A stretch of DNA of 64,000 bases from Anaeramoeba ignava (Eukaryota; Metamonada; Anaeramoebidae), in contig JAPDFW010000058.1 in NCBI GenBank assembly GCA_028826165.1, forward strand, positions 124,001 through 188,000, given 5' to 3'. The notes beneath the pieces were generated by a model. That model saw only the letters and a list, made by a program, of their open reading frames with translations. It was not told where the DNA came from and did no database searches. Both the position numbers and the translations under genes were made by a program. Below, one piece after another: positions 44,505 through 56,520 of the stretch. Within the stretch, counting starts at the first letter, position 1. Each line of letters starts with the position of its first letter.

Positions 44505-46825
44505 ATGAGAGAAATTATTCATGTACAAGTTGGACAATGTGGAAATCAAATTGGATGGAAATTTTGGGAAACAATTTGTCAAGAACATGGAATAAATCCA
44601 GATGGCCAATATGAAGGAGATAATGAATTACAACTTGAAAGAATTGGTGTTTATTTCACAGAAGCAACTGGCGGTAAATGTCAAATGTTTTTCTTTTTTT
44701 TTTTGTCAAAATTAAAAATAACAATTTTTAACAAATATTTTTAATAATTTAAAAATTCTTAATCAAATATAAATCAATCTTATAAAAAGAAATAGCAAAT
44801 TTAAATACAAAAAAAATTTTCTCCTTTTTTTATTATTCTTAAAAAAAAAAAATTTTCTCCTTTTTTCTTTTTCTTTCATTTTCTCACAATAAATTTTAAT
44901 TTCAAATTCATTTATAAAATTCATTTTGATATTAAAATTCATTTTGATATTAAAATTCAAATTCATTTTGATATTAAAATTCAAATTCATTTTGATATTA
45001 AAATTCAAATTCATTTATAAAATTCATTTATAAAATTCAAATTCATTTTGATATTAAATTTCATTTAGAATTAAAATTCATTTAGAATTAAAATTCATTT
45101 TGATATTAAATTTAAAATTAAAATTAAAATTCATTTATAAAATTAAAATTCATTTTGAAATTAAAATTCAAATTAAAATTTTTTTTGATATTAATAGCAA
45201 GATATGTTCCAAGAGCTGTTCTTGTTGATTTAGAACAAGGTGTAATGGATTCAATTAGAGGATCAAAAATGGGCAAATTATTCAAACCAGATACAATGGT
45301 TTATGGACAATCAGGAGCAGGAAACAACTGGGCAAAAGGACATTATACAGAAGGAGCAGAATTAATTGAAAATGTAATGGAAGTTATTCGAAAAGAATCA
45401 GAAAATTGTGATTGTCTTCAAGGATTTCAAATTTCTCATTCTCTTGGAGGTGGAACTGGTTCAGGTCTTGGAACTCTCTTACTTTCTCGCATTCGTGAAG
45501 AGCATCCTGACAGAATGATTGCAACTTTTTCTGTTGTTCCTTCACCAAAAGTCTCTGATACTGTTGTTGAACCCTATAATGCTACTCTTTCTGTTCATCA
45601 ACTTGTTGAAAATGCTGATGAAGTTATGTGTATTGATAATGAAGCTCTTTATAGAATTTCAACTAATACTTTGAATATTCCTAATCCTTCTTATCCTGAT
45701 TTGAATCATTTAGTTTCTTCTGTTATGAGTGGAATTACTTCTACTTTAAGATTTCCAGGTTTGTTTTCAAAAAAATATTTCAAAAAATTTCAAAAACATG
45801 AAATATAAAAAAATCAAAAACATGAAATATAAAATGAAATTAATTAAATTCAAAAAAATATTTCAAAAAATTTCAAAAACATGAAATATAAAAAAATCAA
45901 AAACATGAAATATAAAATGAAATTAATTAAATTCAAAAAAAATATTTCAAAAAATTTCAAAAACATGAAATATAAAATGAAATTAATTAAATTCAAAAAA
46001 ATATTTCAAAAAATGTTAAAAAAATGAAATATAAAATGAAATTAATTAAATTTAAAAAAAATATTCAAAAAATATTAAAAACATGAAATATAAAATGAAA
46101 TTAATTAAATTCAAAAATATTATTTAATAGGTCAACTTAATTCCGATCTTAGAAAATTAGCAGTCAATTTAATCCCATTCCCAAGATTACACTTTTTCTT
46201 AATTGGATTCGCACCCTTAACAAGAAGAGATGCAATTGGATACACAGCATTATCAGTTCCCGAATTAACACAACAAATGTTTTCACCCAAGAACATGATG
46301 GCAGCAGCAGATCCATCACTTGGAAAATACTTAACAGCATCAGCAATGTTCAGAGGAAGAATCCCAACAAAAGAAATTGACGACAACATGCTTTCCTTAC
46401 AGAATAAATATCAAGGACAATTTATTGAATGGATCCCAAATAACATCAAAAGCACAATTTGTGATATTCCACCAAAAGGACATAAAATAAGTGTCACTTT
46501 TATTGGAAATTCAACTTCCATTCAAGAATTATTCAAAAGAATCGAAGGTCAATTCACTAAAATGTTCAGAAGAAGAGCTTTTGTTCATTGGTATCTTGGT
46601 GAAGGAATGGATGAGTCAGAATTTGCTGAATCTCAAAACAATATGAAGGATCTTGTTAAAGAATATCAACAATATCAAGATGCTACTCTTGATGATGTTT
46701 TTGGTGAAGAAGATGAACAAGATGAAGTCGACAGTCAAGAAGAAGTTCAAAGTGGTCAAGAACAAGTAAGTGGAGATGAAGATGATGCTCAAGTTGATGA
46801 TGATGATGGTGAAGATGATGATTAA
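44505..46825 (+). CDS. TUBB: Beta-tubulin with extended acidic C-terminal tail
   Basis: Exons 44505-44673, 45198-45758, 46131-46825; 474 aa. The start [17 protein letters not shown] has the MREI tetrapeptide used for tubulin mRNA autoregulation. The GTP-binding glycine loop GGGTGSG is near residue 140; [40 protein letters not shown] (restored by splicing) and [17 protein letters not shown] are canonical. Substitutions such as [11 protein letters not shown] and ATGARYVPR (Ala created at the first junction, where most have Gly) show divergence. After [13 protein letters not shown] the tail runs to about 50 residues of Asp/Glu/Gln/Ser ending in poly-Asp, about 30 longer than usual; it is the site of microtubule modifications and motor contacts. 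The role in microtubules is certain; the specialised isotype is a guess. Confidence 0.95.
44674..45197. repeat. Beta-tubulin intron 1 with 21-24 bp repeats
   Basis: 524-bp intron, donor GTAAATGTC, acceptor TATTAATAG. Its second half is a tandem array of AAATTCATTTTGATATTA with AAATTCATTTATA variants. It holds no gene. Confidence 0.85.
45759..46130. repeat. Beta-tubulin intron 2: tandem ~70-100 bp units
   Basis: Donor GTTTGTTTTC, acceptor TATTTAATAG. It contains about five copies of a unit with CAAAAAATTTCAAAAACATG, AAATATAAAATGAAATTAAT and TAAATTCAAAAAAATATTT; the first copies also carry an internal duplication of AAAAACATGAAATATAAA. Confidence 0.88.
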
Positions 46826-47106
46826 ATAAATGATAATGATCTTCTTTTTTTTTTTCTCTTTTTTCTCTTTAATTCTTCTACTTCTACTTCTAATTCTAAT
46901 TCTAATTCTTTTTCTTTTCAAATACACAATTTTTCTTTTCATTTTCTTCTTTAATTCCTTTCTTTCCATTTTTCTTTCTTTTTCTTTCTCTTTCTAATTT
47001 GTTTTTGTGCTTTTGATTTCCATTTTTAAAATAGCATTAAAAGATTAATCAAAAATAATAAAAATTAAAAAAAAAAATTAAAATAAAAAAAAAATAAAAA
47101 AAATAT

Positions 47107-47178
47107 GAGCCTAGAAGGACTTGAACCCTCAACCTTTTGATCTGGAGTCAAACGCACTACCATTTGTGCTATAGGCTC
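47107..47178 (-). tRNA. tRNA-Trp, anticodon CCA
   Basis: Read on the minus strand the 72-nt sequence folds as a full cloverleaf: acceptor GAGCCTA with TAGGCTC, D-stem GCAC with GTGC, anticodon stem TTTGA with TCAAA around loop CTCCAGA (anticodon CCA), and T-stem GAGGG with CCTTC (one G-T pair) around TTCAAGT. There is no intron and no encoded CCA end. The internal A box (TAGCACAAATGG) and B box (GGTTCAAGTCC) are present. A T-rich stretch follows on the minus strand (47100 downward, TTTTTTTTATTTTTTTT) and can serve as the pol III terminator. It is by far the most GC-rich segment of its neighbourhood. Confidence 0.95.
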
Positions 47179-50100
47179 TTTATTTAAATTAATTTAATTT
47201 AAATTTTCTTATTTTTATTTTTTAAAAATAATATTTATTTAAATTAAAAATAAAAATATTTTATAAATTTATTTTAATATTTTTAATAATAATATATTAT
47301 AATTTATTTATATTTTAATTTAAAATATAATTTACATAAAATATAATTAAATTAATTAAATTAAATATATATTAAATATTAATATAAAATAATTAAAATA
47401 TTTTATTCCACTTTTTTATTTAATAAATTTATATTAATATTTTTAATAATTTTATATTATTATTTATTTATAAATTTATACCATTTGTGCTATAGGCTCT
47501 TTATTTAATTATTTAAATTTAAATTTTCTTATTTTTATTTTTTAAAAATATTATTTATTTAAATTAAAAATAAAAATATTTAATAAATTTATTTTAATAA
47601 TTTTAATAATAATATATTATAATTTATTTATATTTTAATTTAAAATATAATTTATATAAAATATAATTAAATTAATTAAATTAAATATATATTAAATATT
47701 TATATAAAATAATTAAAAATATTTTATTCCACTTTTTTATTTAATAAATTTATTTTTAATATTTTTAATAATTTTATATTATTATTTATTTATAAATTTA
47801 TACCATTTGTGCTATAGGCTCTTTATTTAAAATTATTTAATTTAAATTTTCTTATTTTTATTTTTAAAAATAATATTTATTTAAATTAAAAATAAAAATA
47901 TTTAATAAATTTATATTAATAATTTTAATAATTATATATTATAATTTATTTATATTTTTATTTAGAATATAATTTATATAAAATATAATTAAATCATTTA
48001 AATTAAATATATATTAAATATTTATATAAAAATAATTAAAATATTTTATTCCACTTTTTATTTAATAAATTTATTTTAATATTTTTAATAATTATATATT
48101 ATTATTTATTTATAAATTTATACCATTTTGTGCTATAGGCTCTTTTATTTAATTATTTAATTTAAATTTTCTTTCTTATTTTTATTTTTAAAAATAATAT
48201 TTATTTAAATTAAAAATAAAAATATTTTATAAATTTATTTTAATATTTTTAATAATAATATATTATAATTTATTTATATTTTAATTTAGAATATAATTTA
48301 TATAAAATATAATTAAATTATTTAAATTAAATATATATTAAATATTTATATAAAATAATTAAAATATTTTATTCCACTTTTTATTTAATAAATTTATTTT
48401 AATATTTTTAATAATATTATATTATTATTTATTTATAAATTTATACCATTTGTGCTATAGGCTCTTTATTTAATTATTTAATTTAAATTTTTCTTATTTT
48501 TATTTTTAAAAATAATATTTATTTAAATTAAAAATAAAAATATTTAATAAATTTATTTTAATATTTTTAATAATAATATATTATAATTTATTTATATTTT
48601 TATTTAAAAATATATTTTATATAAAATATAATTAAATTATTTAAATTAAATATATATTAAATATTTATATAAAATAATTAAAATATTTTATTCCACTTTT
48701 TATTTAATAAATTTATATTAATATTTTTAATAATATTATATTATTATTTATTTATAAATTTATACCATTTGTGCTATAGGCTCTTTATTTAATTATTTAA
48801 TTTAAATTTTTTCTTATTTTTTATTTTTTAAAAAATAATATTTATTTAAATTAAAAATAAAAATATTTAATAAATTTATTTTTAATATTTTTAATAATAA
48901 TATATTATAATTTATTTATATTTTTATTTAAAATATATTTTATATAAAATATAATTAAATTAATTAAATTAAATATATATATTAAATATTAATATAAAAT
49001 AATTAAAATATTTTATTCCACTTTTTATTTTAATAAATTTATTTTAATATTTTTAATAATATTATATTATTATTTATTTATAAATTTATACCATTTGTGC
49101 TATAGGCTCTTTTATTTAAATATTTAATTTAAATTTTCTTATTTTTTTATTTTTAAAAATATTATTTATTTAAATTAAAAATAAAAATATTTTATAAATT
49201 TATTTTTAATATTTTTAATAATAATATATTATAATTTATTTATATTTTAATTTAGAATATAATTTATATAAAATATAATTAAATTATTTAAATTAAATAT
49301 ATATTAAATATTTATATAAAATAATTAAAATATTTTATTCCACTTTTTATTTAATAAATTTATTTTAATATTTTTAATAATATTATATTATTATTTATTT
49401 ATAAATTTATACCATTTGTGCTATAGGCTCTTTTATTTAATTATTTAATTTAAATTTTTCTTATTTTTATTTTTTAAAAATATTATTTATTTAAATTAAA
49501 AATAAAAATATTTAATAAATTTATTTTAATATTTTTAATAATAATATATAATAATTTATTTATATTTTTATTTAAAATATATTTTATATAAAATATAATT
49601 AAATTAATTAAATTAAATATATATTAAATATTTATATAAAATAATTAAAATATTTTATTCCACTTTTTATTTAATAAATTTATTTTAATATTTTTAATAA
49701 TTATATATTATTATTTATTTATAAATTTATACCATTTGTGCTATAGGCTCTTTATTTTAAATTATTTAATTTAAATTTTCTTATTTTTATTTTTAAAAAT
49801 ATTATTTATTTAAATTAAAAATAAAAATATTTAATAAATTTATATTAATAATTTTTAATAATTATATATTATAATTTATTTATATTTTTATTTAAAATAT
49901 AATTAAATTATTTAAATTAAATATATATTAAATATTAATATAAAATAATTAAAATATTTTATTCCACTTTTTATTTAATAAATTTATATTAATATTTTTA
50001 ATAATTTTATATTATTATTTATTTATAAATTTATACCATTTGTGCTATAGGCTCTTTATTTAATTATTTAATTTAAATTTTTCTTATTTTTATTTTTTAA

Positions 50101-50930
50101 AAATATTATTTATTTAAATTAAAAATAAAAATATTTAATAAATTTATTTTAATATTTTTAATAATAATATATTATAATTTATTTATATTTTAATTTAAAA
50201 TATATTTTATATAAAATATAATTAAATTAATTAAATTAAATATATATTAAATATTTATATAAAATAATTAAAAATATTTTATTCCACTTTTTATTTAATA
50301 AATTTATATAAATAATTTTAATAATTTTATATTATTATTTATTTATAAATTTATACCATTTGTGCTATAGGCTCTTTATTTAAATATTTAATTTAAATTT
50401 TCTTATTTTTATTTTTTTAAAAATATTATTTATTTAAATTAAAAATAAAAATATTTAATAAATTTATTTTAATATTTTTAATAATAATATATTATAATTT
50501 ATTTATATTTTTATTTAAAATATATTTTATATAAAATATAATTAAATTATTTAAATTAAATATATATTAAATATTTATATAAAATAAATAAAATATTTTA
50601 TTCCACTTTTTAATAAATTTATATTAATATTTTTAATAATTTTATATTATTATTTATTTATAAATTTATACCATTTGTGCTATAGGCTCTTTATTTAATT
50701 ATTTAATTTAAATTTTCTTATTTTTATTTTTTAAAAATAATATTTATTTAAATTAAAAATAAAAATATTTAATAAATTTATTTTAATATTTTTAATAATA
50801 ATATATAATAATTTATTTATATTTTTATTTGAAATATAATTTATATAAAATATAATTAAATTATTTAAATTAAATATATATTAAATATTTATATAAAATA
50901 AATGAAATATTTTATTCCACTTTTTTTTTT
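47179..50930. repeat. ~320-bp satellite carrying the first 21 nt of tRNA-Trp in each unit
   Basis: Eleven further copies of the tRNA-Trp 5' end follow the intact gene, with the anchor CCATTTGTGCTATAGGCTC (plus strand) at 47481, 47813, 48123 (one extra T), 48446, 48775, 49091, 49412, 49732, 50036, 50356 and 50671: spacing 304-332 bp. Identity to the tRNA stops exactly after nt 21 (GGTA, in the D-loop); beyond that all units share AT-rich sequence containing TATTCCACTTTTTATTTAAT and TATATATTAAATATTTATAT. The flank upstream of the real tRNA is itself the first unit, so the array arose from the tRNA 5' end plus its flank. Each fragment keeps the pol III A box and lacks the B box. No protein gene is seen in 3.7 kb. 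Confidence 0.93.
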
Positions 50931-51123
50931 TAAATTAAATTAAAGAGTTTTTGTTCTTGAATTTATTTTTCCTTGGTTGAAATAAAAAAAAATAAATGAA
51001 AGAAAGAAAAAAATAAATGAAAGAAAATAAATGAAAAGAAAATAAAAGAGATCAAAACTGTTGATAAATTTTTTTGGATTTTGGAAAGTTTGATCAAAAA
51101 AATGAATAGAATTTTTTTGAGAA

Positions 51124-52330
51124 TTAATTTTGAAAATTCATATTAGGATTTGGTTGAAAATTCATATTAGGATCTGGTTGAAAATTCATATTAGGATCTG
51201 GTTGAAAATTCATATTAGGATCTGGTTGAAAATTCATATTAGGATTTGGTTGAAAATTCATATTAGGATCTGGTTGAAAATTCATATTAGGATTTGGTTG
51301 AAAATTCATATTAGGATCTGGTTGAAAATTCATATTAGGATTTGGTTGAAAGTTCATATTAGGATCTGGTTGATAACTTAGATTAGGTTGTTCAATATTA
51401 TAATTAGGTTGATAAAAAGGTTCTTGTGAATTTTCCAGTGTTTCTTCATGGATTTTTGGTGGTTTGATTGTTGTCTTAGTTGTAGTTGTTGTTGATGTTG
51501 ATGTTGGTGGGTTTTCAGTCATTTGAATTTCTTTTTTATTAAATCTTCCATCGTGATAAACAATTTTTGTTTGACCATCTTTCTCTTTAATCCAAACTCT
51601 TGTTCTTCTCCATCCTTTTTTCTAAATAAAGATTCAAAAAGATTATTTTAATTGATATTTATATTGATATTTAGATTTATATTTTACACGTTTTCGAATC
51701 GCAATTATAATTGCAATAATTACGATTAATCCTACAATCGGAAAAGCAATAATAATAGAAATCTGGAAAAAAAAAAAGAAAGTGGAATGAGATGAAAGGA
51801 AATGAAATATATAATATATATTTTTATTAATTTACTGGAACTGATGTACTTGGTGAAGAATAACTAGGACAAGAATTTTCAATGGAAAAATAATTGGAAC
51901 AAGAACCAGAATCACTTTTTTATCAAAAAGAAAAGAAAAGAAAATATTCGTTTTGTTTTTGTTTTTGAAAATTAATTTCAGAAATAAAAATGATCCAAAT
52001 ATGAAAAAAAAAGGAAAAATTATTTTATTTATTAAAAATTACAAAAAATCAATACAACCTCCTGATGTTTCACACCAAACACAACCAGAAGCTCGACAAC
52101 AACTAGTACAAGTAGTAAAAGAACTAAAAAAGAAAAGGAAAGAAAAAAAGAAAGAAAAAAAAATTTTTGTTTTATTATTTTTTATTATTTATTTTTGTTA
52201 GTTCAATTTTTTTTTGTTGACTCGATCAAAAATAAATTAAATTTTTGAATTAGAAATTATTAACAAACGTTTCACAACCATCTGCAAAAGAGAGTGAAAA
52301 TAAACTTAAAAGAATTAAAAAATTAATCAT
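51124..52330 (-). CDS. Type I membrane protein: signal peptide, PSI domain, TM helix, octapeptide-repeat tail
   Basis: Five exons (minus): 52330-52269, 52123-52043, 51914-51836, 51762-51688, 51621-51124; 264 aa, every junction GT-AG and in phase. Exon 1 gives a signal peptide (MINFLILLSLFSLSFA). Exons 1-2 spell a PSI-type cysteine module: CETSFTTCTSCCRASGC, then VWCETSGGC; PSI domains sit in extracellular parts of plexins, integrins and many protist surface proteins. A short Ser-rich stalk with two Cys follows, then a membrane helix on exon 4 (IIIAFPIVGLIVIIAIIIAI) and a basic stop-transfer RKRKKGWRR. The cytoplasmic part has a Thr run, Tyr/Pro/Gln-rich YQPNYN and about ten copies of NMNFQP(D/N)P. 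The last exon alone looks like an orphan ORF; the short upstream exons give it sense. Function unknown; surface receptor or adhesin-like. Confidence 0.82.
51140..51375. repeat. 24-bp coding minisatellite (octapeptide NMNFQPDP)
   Basis: Ten near-identical 24-bp units (TTCATATTAGGATCTGGTTG plus AAAA on the plus strand) encode NMNFQP(D/N)P in the tail of the PSI protein. Variation is almost only GATCT against GATTT (Asp or Asn), so the array is young or homogenised. Confidence 0.93.
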
Positions 52331-52419
52331 TTTTATTATTTAAGAAAAATAAAAATAAAATGTGGAAAAATGAAATGGGGAAATGATAAAAATATTTTTT
52401 TCTTTTTATTATTTGTTTA

Positions 52420-53655
52420 TTTATAAATCAATTTAAAATATAATTTATATAAAATATAATTAAATTAATTAAATTAGATATTTATTAAATATTTATATAA
52501 ATTAATTAAAATATTTAATAAATTTATTTTAATATTTTTAATAATAATATATTATTATTTATTTATAAATCAATTTAAAATATAATTTATATAAAATATA
52601 ATTAAATTATTTAAATTAAATATATATTAAATATTTATATAAATTAATTAAAATATTTAATAAATTTATTTTAATATTTTTAATAATAATATATTATTAT
52701 TTATTTATAAATCAATTTAAAATATAATTTATATAAAATATAATTAAATTATTTAAATTAAATATATATTAAATATTTATATAAAATAATAAAAATATTT
52801 AATAAATTTATATTAATATTTTTAATAATAATATATTATTATTTATTTATATTTTAATTTAAAATATAATTTATATAAAATATAATTAAATTATTTAAAT
52901 TAAATATATATTAAATATTTATATAAATTAATTAAAAACATTTAACTAATTTATTTTAATATTTTTAATAATAATATATTATTATTTATTTATATTTTAA
53001 TTTAAAATATAATTTATATGAAATATAATTAAATTATTTAAATTAAATATATATCAAATATTTATATAAAAATAATTAAAATATTTAATAAGTTTATATT
53101 AATATTTTTAATAATAATATATTATTATTTATTTATATTTTAATTTAAAATATAATTTATATAAAATATAATTAAATTATTTTAAATTAAATATATATTA
53201 AATATTAATATAAATTAGTTAAAAATATTTAATAAATTTATTTTAATATTTTTAATAATATTATATTATTATTTATTTATATTTTAATTTAGAATATAAT
53301 TTATATAAAAATATAATTAAATTATTTAAATTAAATATATATTAAATATTTATATAAATTAATTAAAATATTTAATAGGTTTATTTTTAATATTTTTAAT
53401 AATATTATATTATTATTTATTTATATTTTAATTTAAAATATAATTTATATAAAATATAATTAAATTATTTTAAATTAAATATATATTAAATATTAATATA
53501 AATTAGTTAAAATATTTAATAAATTTATTTTAATATTTTTAATAATATTATATTATTATTTATTTATATTTTAATTTAGAATATAATTTATATAAAATAT
53601 AATTAAATTATTTAAATTAAATATATATTAAATATTTATATAAATTAATTAAAAA
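52420..53655. repeat. ~142-bp satellite, eight to nine units, related to the tRNA satellite
   Basis: Tandem units of about 142 bp (anchor CAATTTAAAATATAATTTAT at 52429, 52571 and 52713; later units have TTTTAATTT instead of AAATCAATTT). Each contains AATTAAATTATTTAAATTAA, TATATATTAAATATTTATAT and TTTTTAATAATAATATATTA, which also occur in the same order in the 320-bp tRNA satellite, but no tRNA piece and no ATTCCACTTTTT block. No gene is seen. Confidence 0.9.
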
Positions 53656-54014
53656 TTTTTTTTTCTTTTTTAGTAATTATTATTAATTTTTAGTAATTTT
53701 TAATAATTTAAAAAAAAAAAATGAAAAAATAAAATTTTTTTTAAATTTTTTTTTCTTTTTTTTATCGTCTTTTTTAACTCTTCTGAACGGTCAAGTGTTA
53801 GATTTTCTTTCTTTTTAGTAAAAATGAAATACACTTAACAAATCGAAGAGGAGATTTTTTTTTTAAAATAACACTTAAAATTTAAAATATAAATTGAAAA
53901 AAAGAAAAATTAAATTTTGTTTTGTTTTGATTTATTGATTATTTTTTTTTTTCAATCCACTTTTTTTCTGTTCATTTAATTCAAAATTAAAAAATGAGAA
54001 AAATAAAAAATAAA
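53656..54014. other. Unassigned intergenic stretch with a GC-richer island
   Basis: Between the 142-bp satellite and the first ABCG stop. Most is A/T tracts, but 53765-53860 is unusually mixed (AACTCTTCTGAACGGTCAAG, CACTTAACAAATCGAAGAGG) and ends in a run of ten T. I find no open frame, cloverleaf or snoRNA box pair. 53915-53975 matches the 3' flank of the other ABCG genes (TTTTGTTTTGATTTATTGATT, TTCAATCCACTTTTTTT), so it is probably shared 3' UTR or terminator. Confidence 0.5.
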
Positions 54015-56341
54015 TTATCTTCCAGTTTCTCTTTTTCTTGCTTTAGAAAGAAAATAAACAGAAAAACTCCAAGTTATCAAAATAAAAGCAAGCATAAGAA
54101 GAGCATTTTCCCAATAATTAACATTATAAAAACGGTTCAATTTAAGGAATTGTTCACCAGTAGTAATAGGACAAACGCCTTGAACTAATTCAGATTGAGT
54201 ACAAGTAAATTTAAGTCCAGTAAATTCATTTTTGACAACAACAAAAAAAGAATACTTGATTGGATCAATATATTGAATCCAAGAAAGAGCTTTAGTGATA
54301 TTATCCAAATTAATCATGAATCCACAAAAAATAATCATTGGAACAAGCATAACTGGTGCAATTATAAGTGCTGTTTCAGGAGTTCTTGTTGCAGCAGAAA
54401 CCATCAATCCAAAAGCACTTCCTGCGACTGAGGAAAGAATACAAAACAAAATAAGAATAAACCAATGTTTTGGATTTGTTTGTAATCCTGTTATTGGTGT
54501 AATTATAATTGAGATGATAGTTGGTACAAGGATTGCAAATGGAAGATCTGTTAAAACTTTAGAAATGAAAAAACAAACTGTTGGATATGCTGAATCCATT
54601 GATTCTCGAAGAAAAACTGCTTTTTCTTTTGGTAAAACAAATAATACTGATATTATTGATAATAACATTTGACTCAAAATTGTAAAAAATAAAATTCCCA
54701 TTCTATCCATTAATCCACTTTGCTTGTTTGATATTCCTGAAAAAACCCATCCAACAAAACATGCTAATAATGCAGGTTGAAGAAGTCTTTGAATAACATA
54801 TCTTTTTTGATTTCTCAATCCATAAAATCCTCTTTTGGTTAATATTAATGTTTTCCTGAATAAATTTACTGGTCTTTCCAAATGAAGATCCATTTTTTGT
54901 TTTGGAATTTTCATTGATAATGTTTTTTTCATTAAGTCCGAATCATTATAATATTTAACAAGTGATTTAATAAATTCTAATGTTCCAACTTCTCCTTTAA
55001 TTATTTCATTTGAATTGTTTTGAATAAAATTAGGATTTGCAATTTTAGGAATATCAACATCTTCAAAATCATCTGGAATATCTTGAATTTCTAAATCATC
55101 TTCTTTATCTTTATCAACTTCATTTAAATCAATTTCTTTTTTATCATCTTTTTTATCATCTTTTTCTTCATGAATAATATCTAATTGAATTTCATCTTTT
55201 TGATAAACTGATAATTCTTTACTTAATTTATTAATTGTTTCTTCTTTTTTTAATTCTCCTTCTGAAAGTGAAACTAAATCAATTATCCAATCTGCAAGAT
55301 TTGTATTTCTTGGTGGATAAAAATCAATTGCTGAAAAATAATTTTCAATTTCATTAATAGGTCCAAAATAAACTAATTTTCCATGTGAAAGAAGAACTAA
55401 ATAATCAAATAATTCAAATATTGATTGTCTTGGTTGATGAATTGTTGAAATAATTGTTCTTCCATCTTTGGTTAAATCTTTTAAAATTGATGTGCATAAA
55501 TAAGCTGTTTGTGCATCTAATCCTCTTTTTTTTTGAAAAGAGAAATTAAATATTTTGATTTTGATTTTGATTTTGATTTTGAATTTTGATTTTGATTTTG
55601 ATTTTGAATTTTGATTTTGATTTTAAATTTGATTTTGATTTTAAATTTGATTTTGATTTTGATTTTGATTTTAATTTTGATTTTGATTTTGATTTTAATT
55701 TTGATTTTGATTTTGATTTTAAATTTGATTTTAAATTTACGAAGTTGGTTCATCAACAAGAATAACACTTGGATTTGTAACAAGTCCCATTCCAATATTA
55801 ACTCTTTTCATTTCTCCTCCACTAATTCCTCTTTTTATTCCTGATTCTGGTGATCCAACAATAGTATCAGCACAATGTTCAATTTGTAAACTTTTCAAAA
55901 TATTTTCAACAATTTGATTTTTTTCTTGTTTTTTAATTGTTTTCGGAAGTCTTAAATCAGCAACAAATCTTAAAATTTGACGAGGAGTTAAATTAGTATG
56001 CATTGTATCTTGTTGAGTAACATATGAAAGAATTTTATTAATTCTATTTGAATGAGGTTCATTTCCAAATAAAATTGAACCTTCAGATTTTCCTGAAACT
56101 CTTCCAGCAATTGAATTTAAAAGAGTTGTTTTCCCTTTTGATTTTTTATTTATTAAATCCAAAATCCAAATTTTTAAATTAAAATTAAATTACCAGCACC
56201 AGATGCACCAATTATTGCAACTAAAGAACCTGATGGAATTGATAAATTAATATGATCTAAAATTGTTTTATATCCTTTTTTTGTTTTAACATTAAATGAA
56301 TAATCTCTAACAAATATTGGAATTTTGGTTATTTCACTCAT
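54015..56341 (-). CDS. ABCG-type half transporter, copy A
   Basis: Exons 56341-56194, 56134-55741, 55524-54015; 683 aa. Nucleotide-binding domain first: Walker A GASGAG|KTT split by intron 1, Q-loop TQQDTMHTNLTPRQ, signature ISGGEMKR, Walker B VILVDEPTS|GLDA split by intron 2, H-loop STIHQPRQS, and RNTNLADWLID matching the ABCG NPAD block. An acidic Lys/Asp/Glu linker is followed by about six membrane helices (LLACFVGWVFSG; MGILFFTILSQMLL; VCFFISKVLTDLPF; WFILILFCILSSVAG; ALIIAPVMLVPMIIFCGF; ALLMLAFILITWSF) and an extracellular two-Cys loop before the last helix. ABCG half transporters dimerise to export lipids, sterols or drugs. The first methionine in the exon 3 frame is internal, so only the spliced model shows the full protein. 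Distinguishing features are a KDDKKDDKK linker and DFYPPR where B-D have NFFPPR. Confidence 0.9.
55525..55740. repeat. TTTTGA array, intron 2 of ABCG copy A
   Basis: 216-bp intron between the DEPTS and GLDA codons, minus-strand donor GTAAATTTAAAATC and acceptor CAAAAAAAAAG, filled with TTTTGA/TTTTAA hexamers. Confidence 0.93.
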
Positions 56342-56520
56342 TTCTTTTTCTTTTTTAAATTTAATTTAAATTTAAATTTAAATTTTGTTTGATTTTTGTT
56401 TAAAAAAAAATCTAATCAAAAAATAAATGAAAAATTTTTTCAGATTAAAAACTTCTTTTAAATATAGAATTGAAAACGTGTTATTTTGTTTTGTTGACTG
56501 GATTATTTCTGATCAAAAAA

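Noticed and set aside
47107-47178. Suppressor or selenocysteine tRNA
   Set aside because: The anticodon is CCA in a standard 7-nt loop with normal arm lengths; it is an ordinary tRNA-Trp.
47179-50930. CRISPR-like array (regularly spaced identical ~25-bp blocks)
   Set aside because: Spacers are about 300 bp and near-identical to each other, the genome is eukaryotic with spliceosomal introns, and the block is the tRNA-Trp 5' end; it is a satellite.
51130-51381. CRISPR-like 24-bp repeat and a plus-strand frame of repeated KIHIRIWL
   Set aside because: No spacers; the repeat is in frame in the minus-strand exon of the PSI protein and the plus-strand frame is its antisense.
54195-54672. Plus-strand frames of up to 146 aa inside the ABCG genes (also 56921-57361, 59742-60119, 62336-62713)
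   Set aside because: They recur at the same place in each paralog because they are antisense shadows of the conserved membrane-domain coding sequence; they lack any domain signature.
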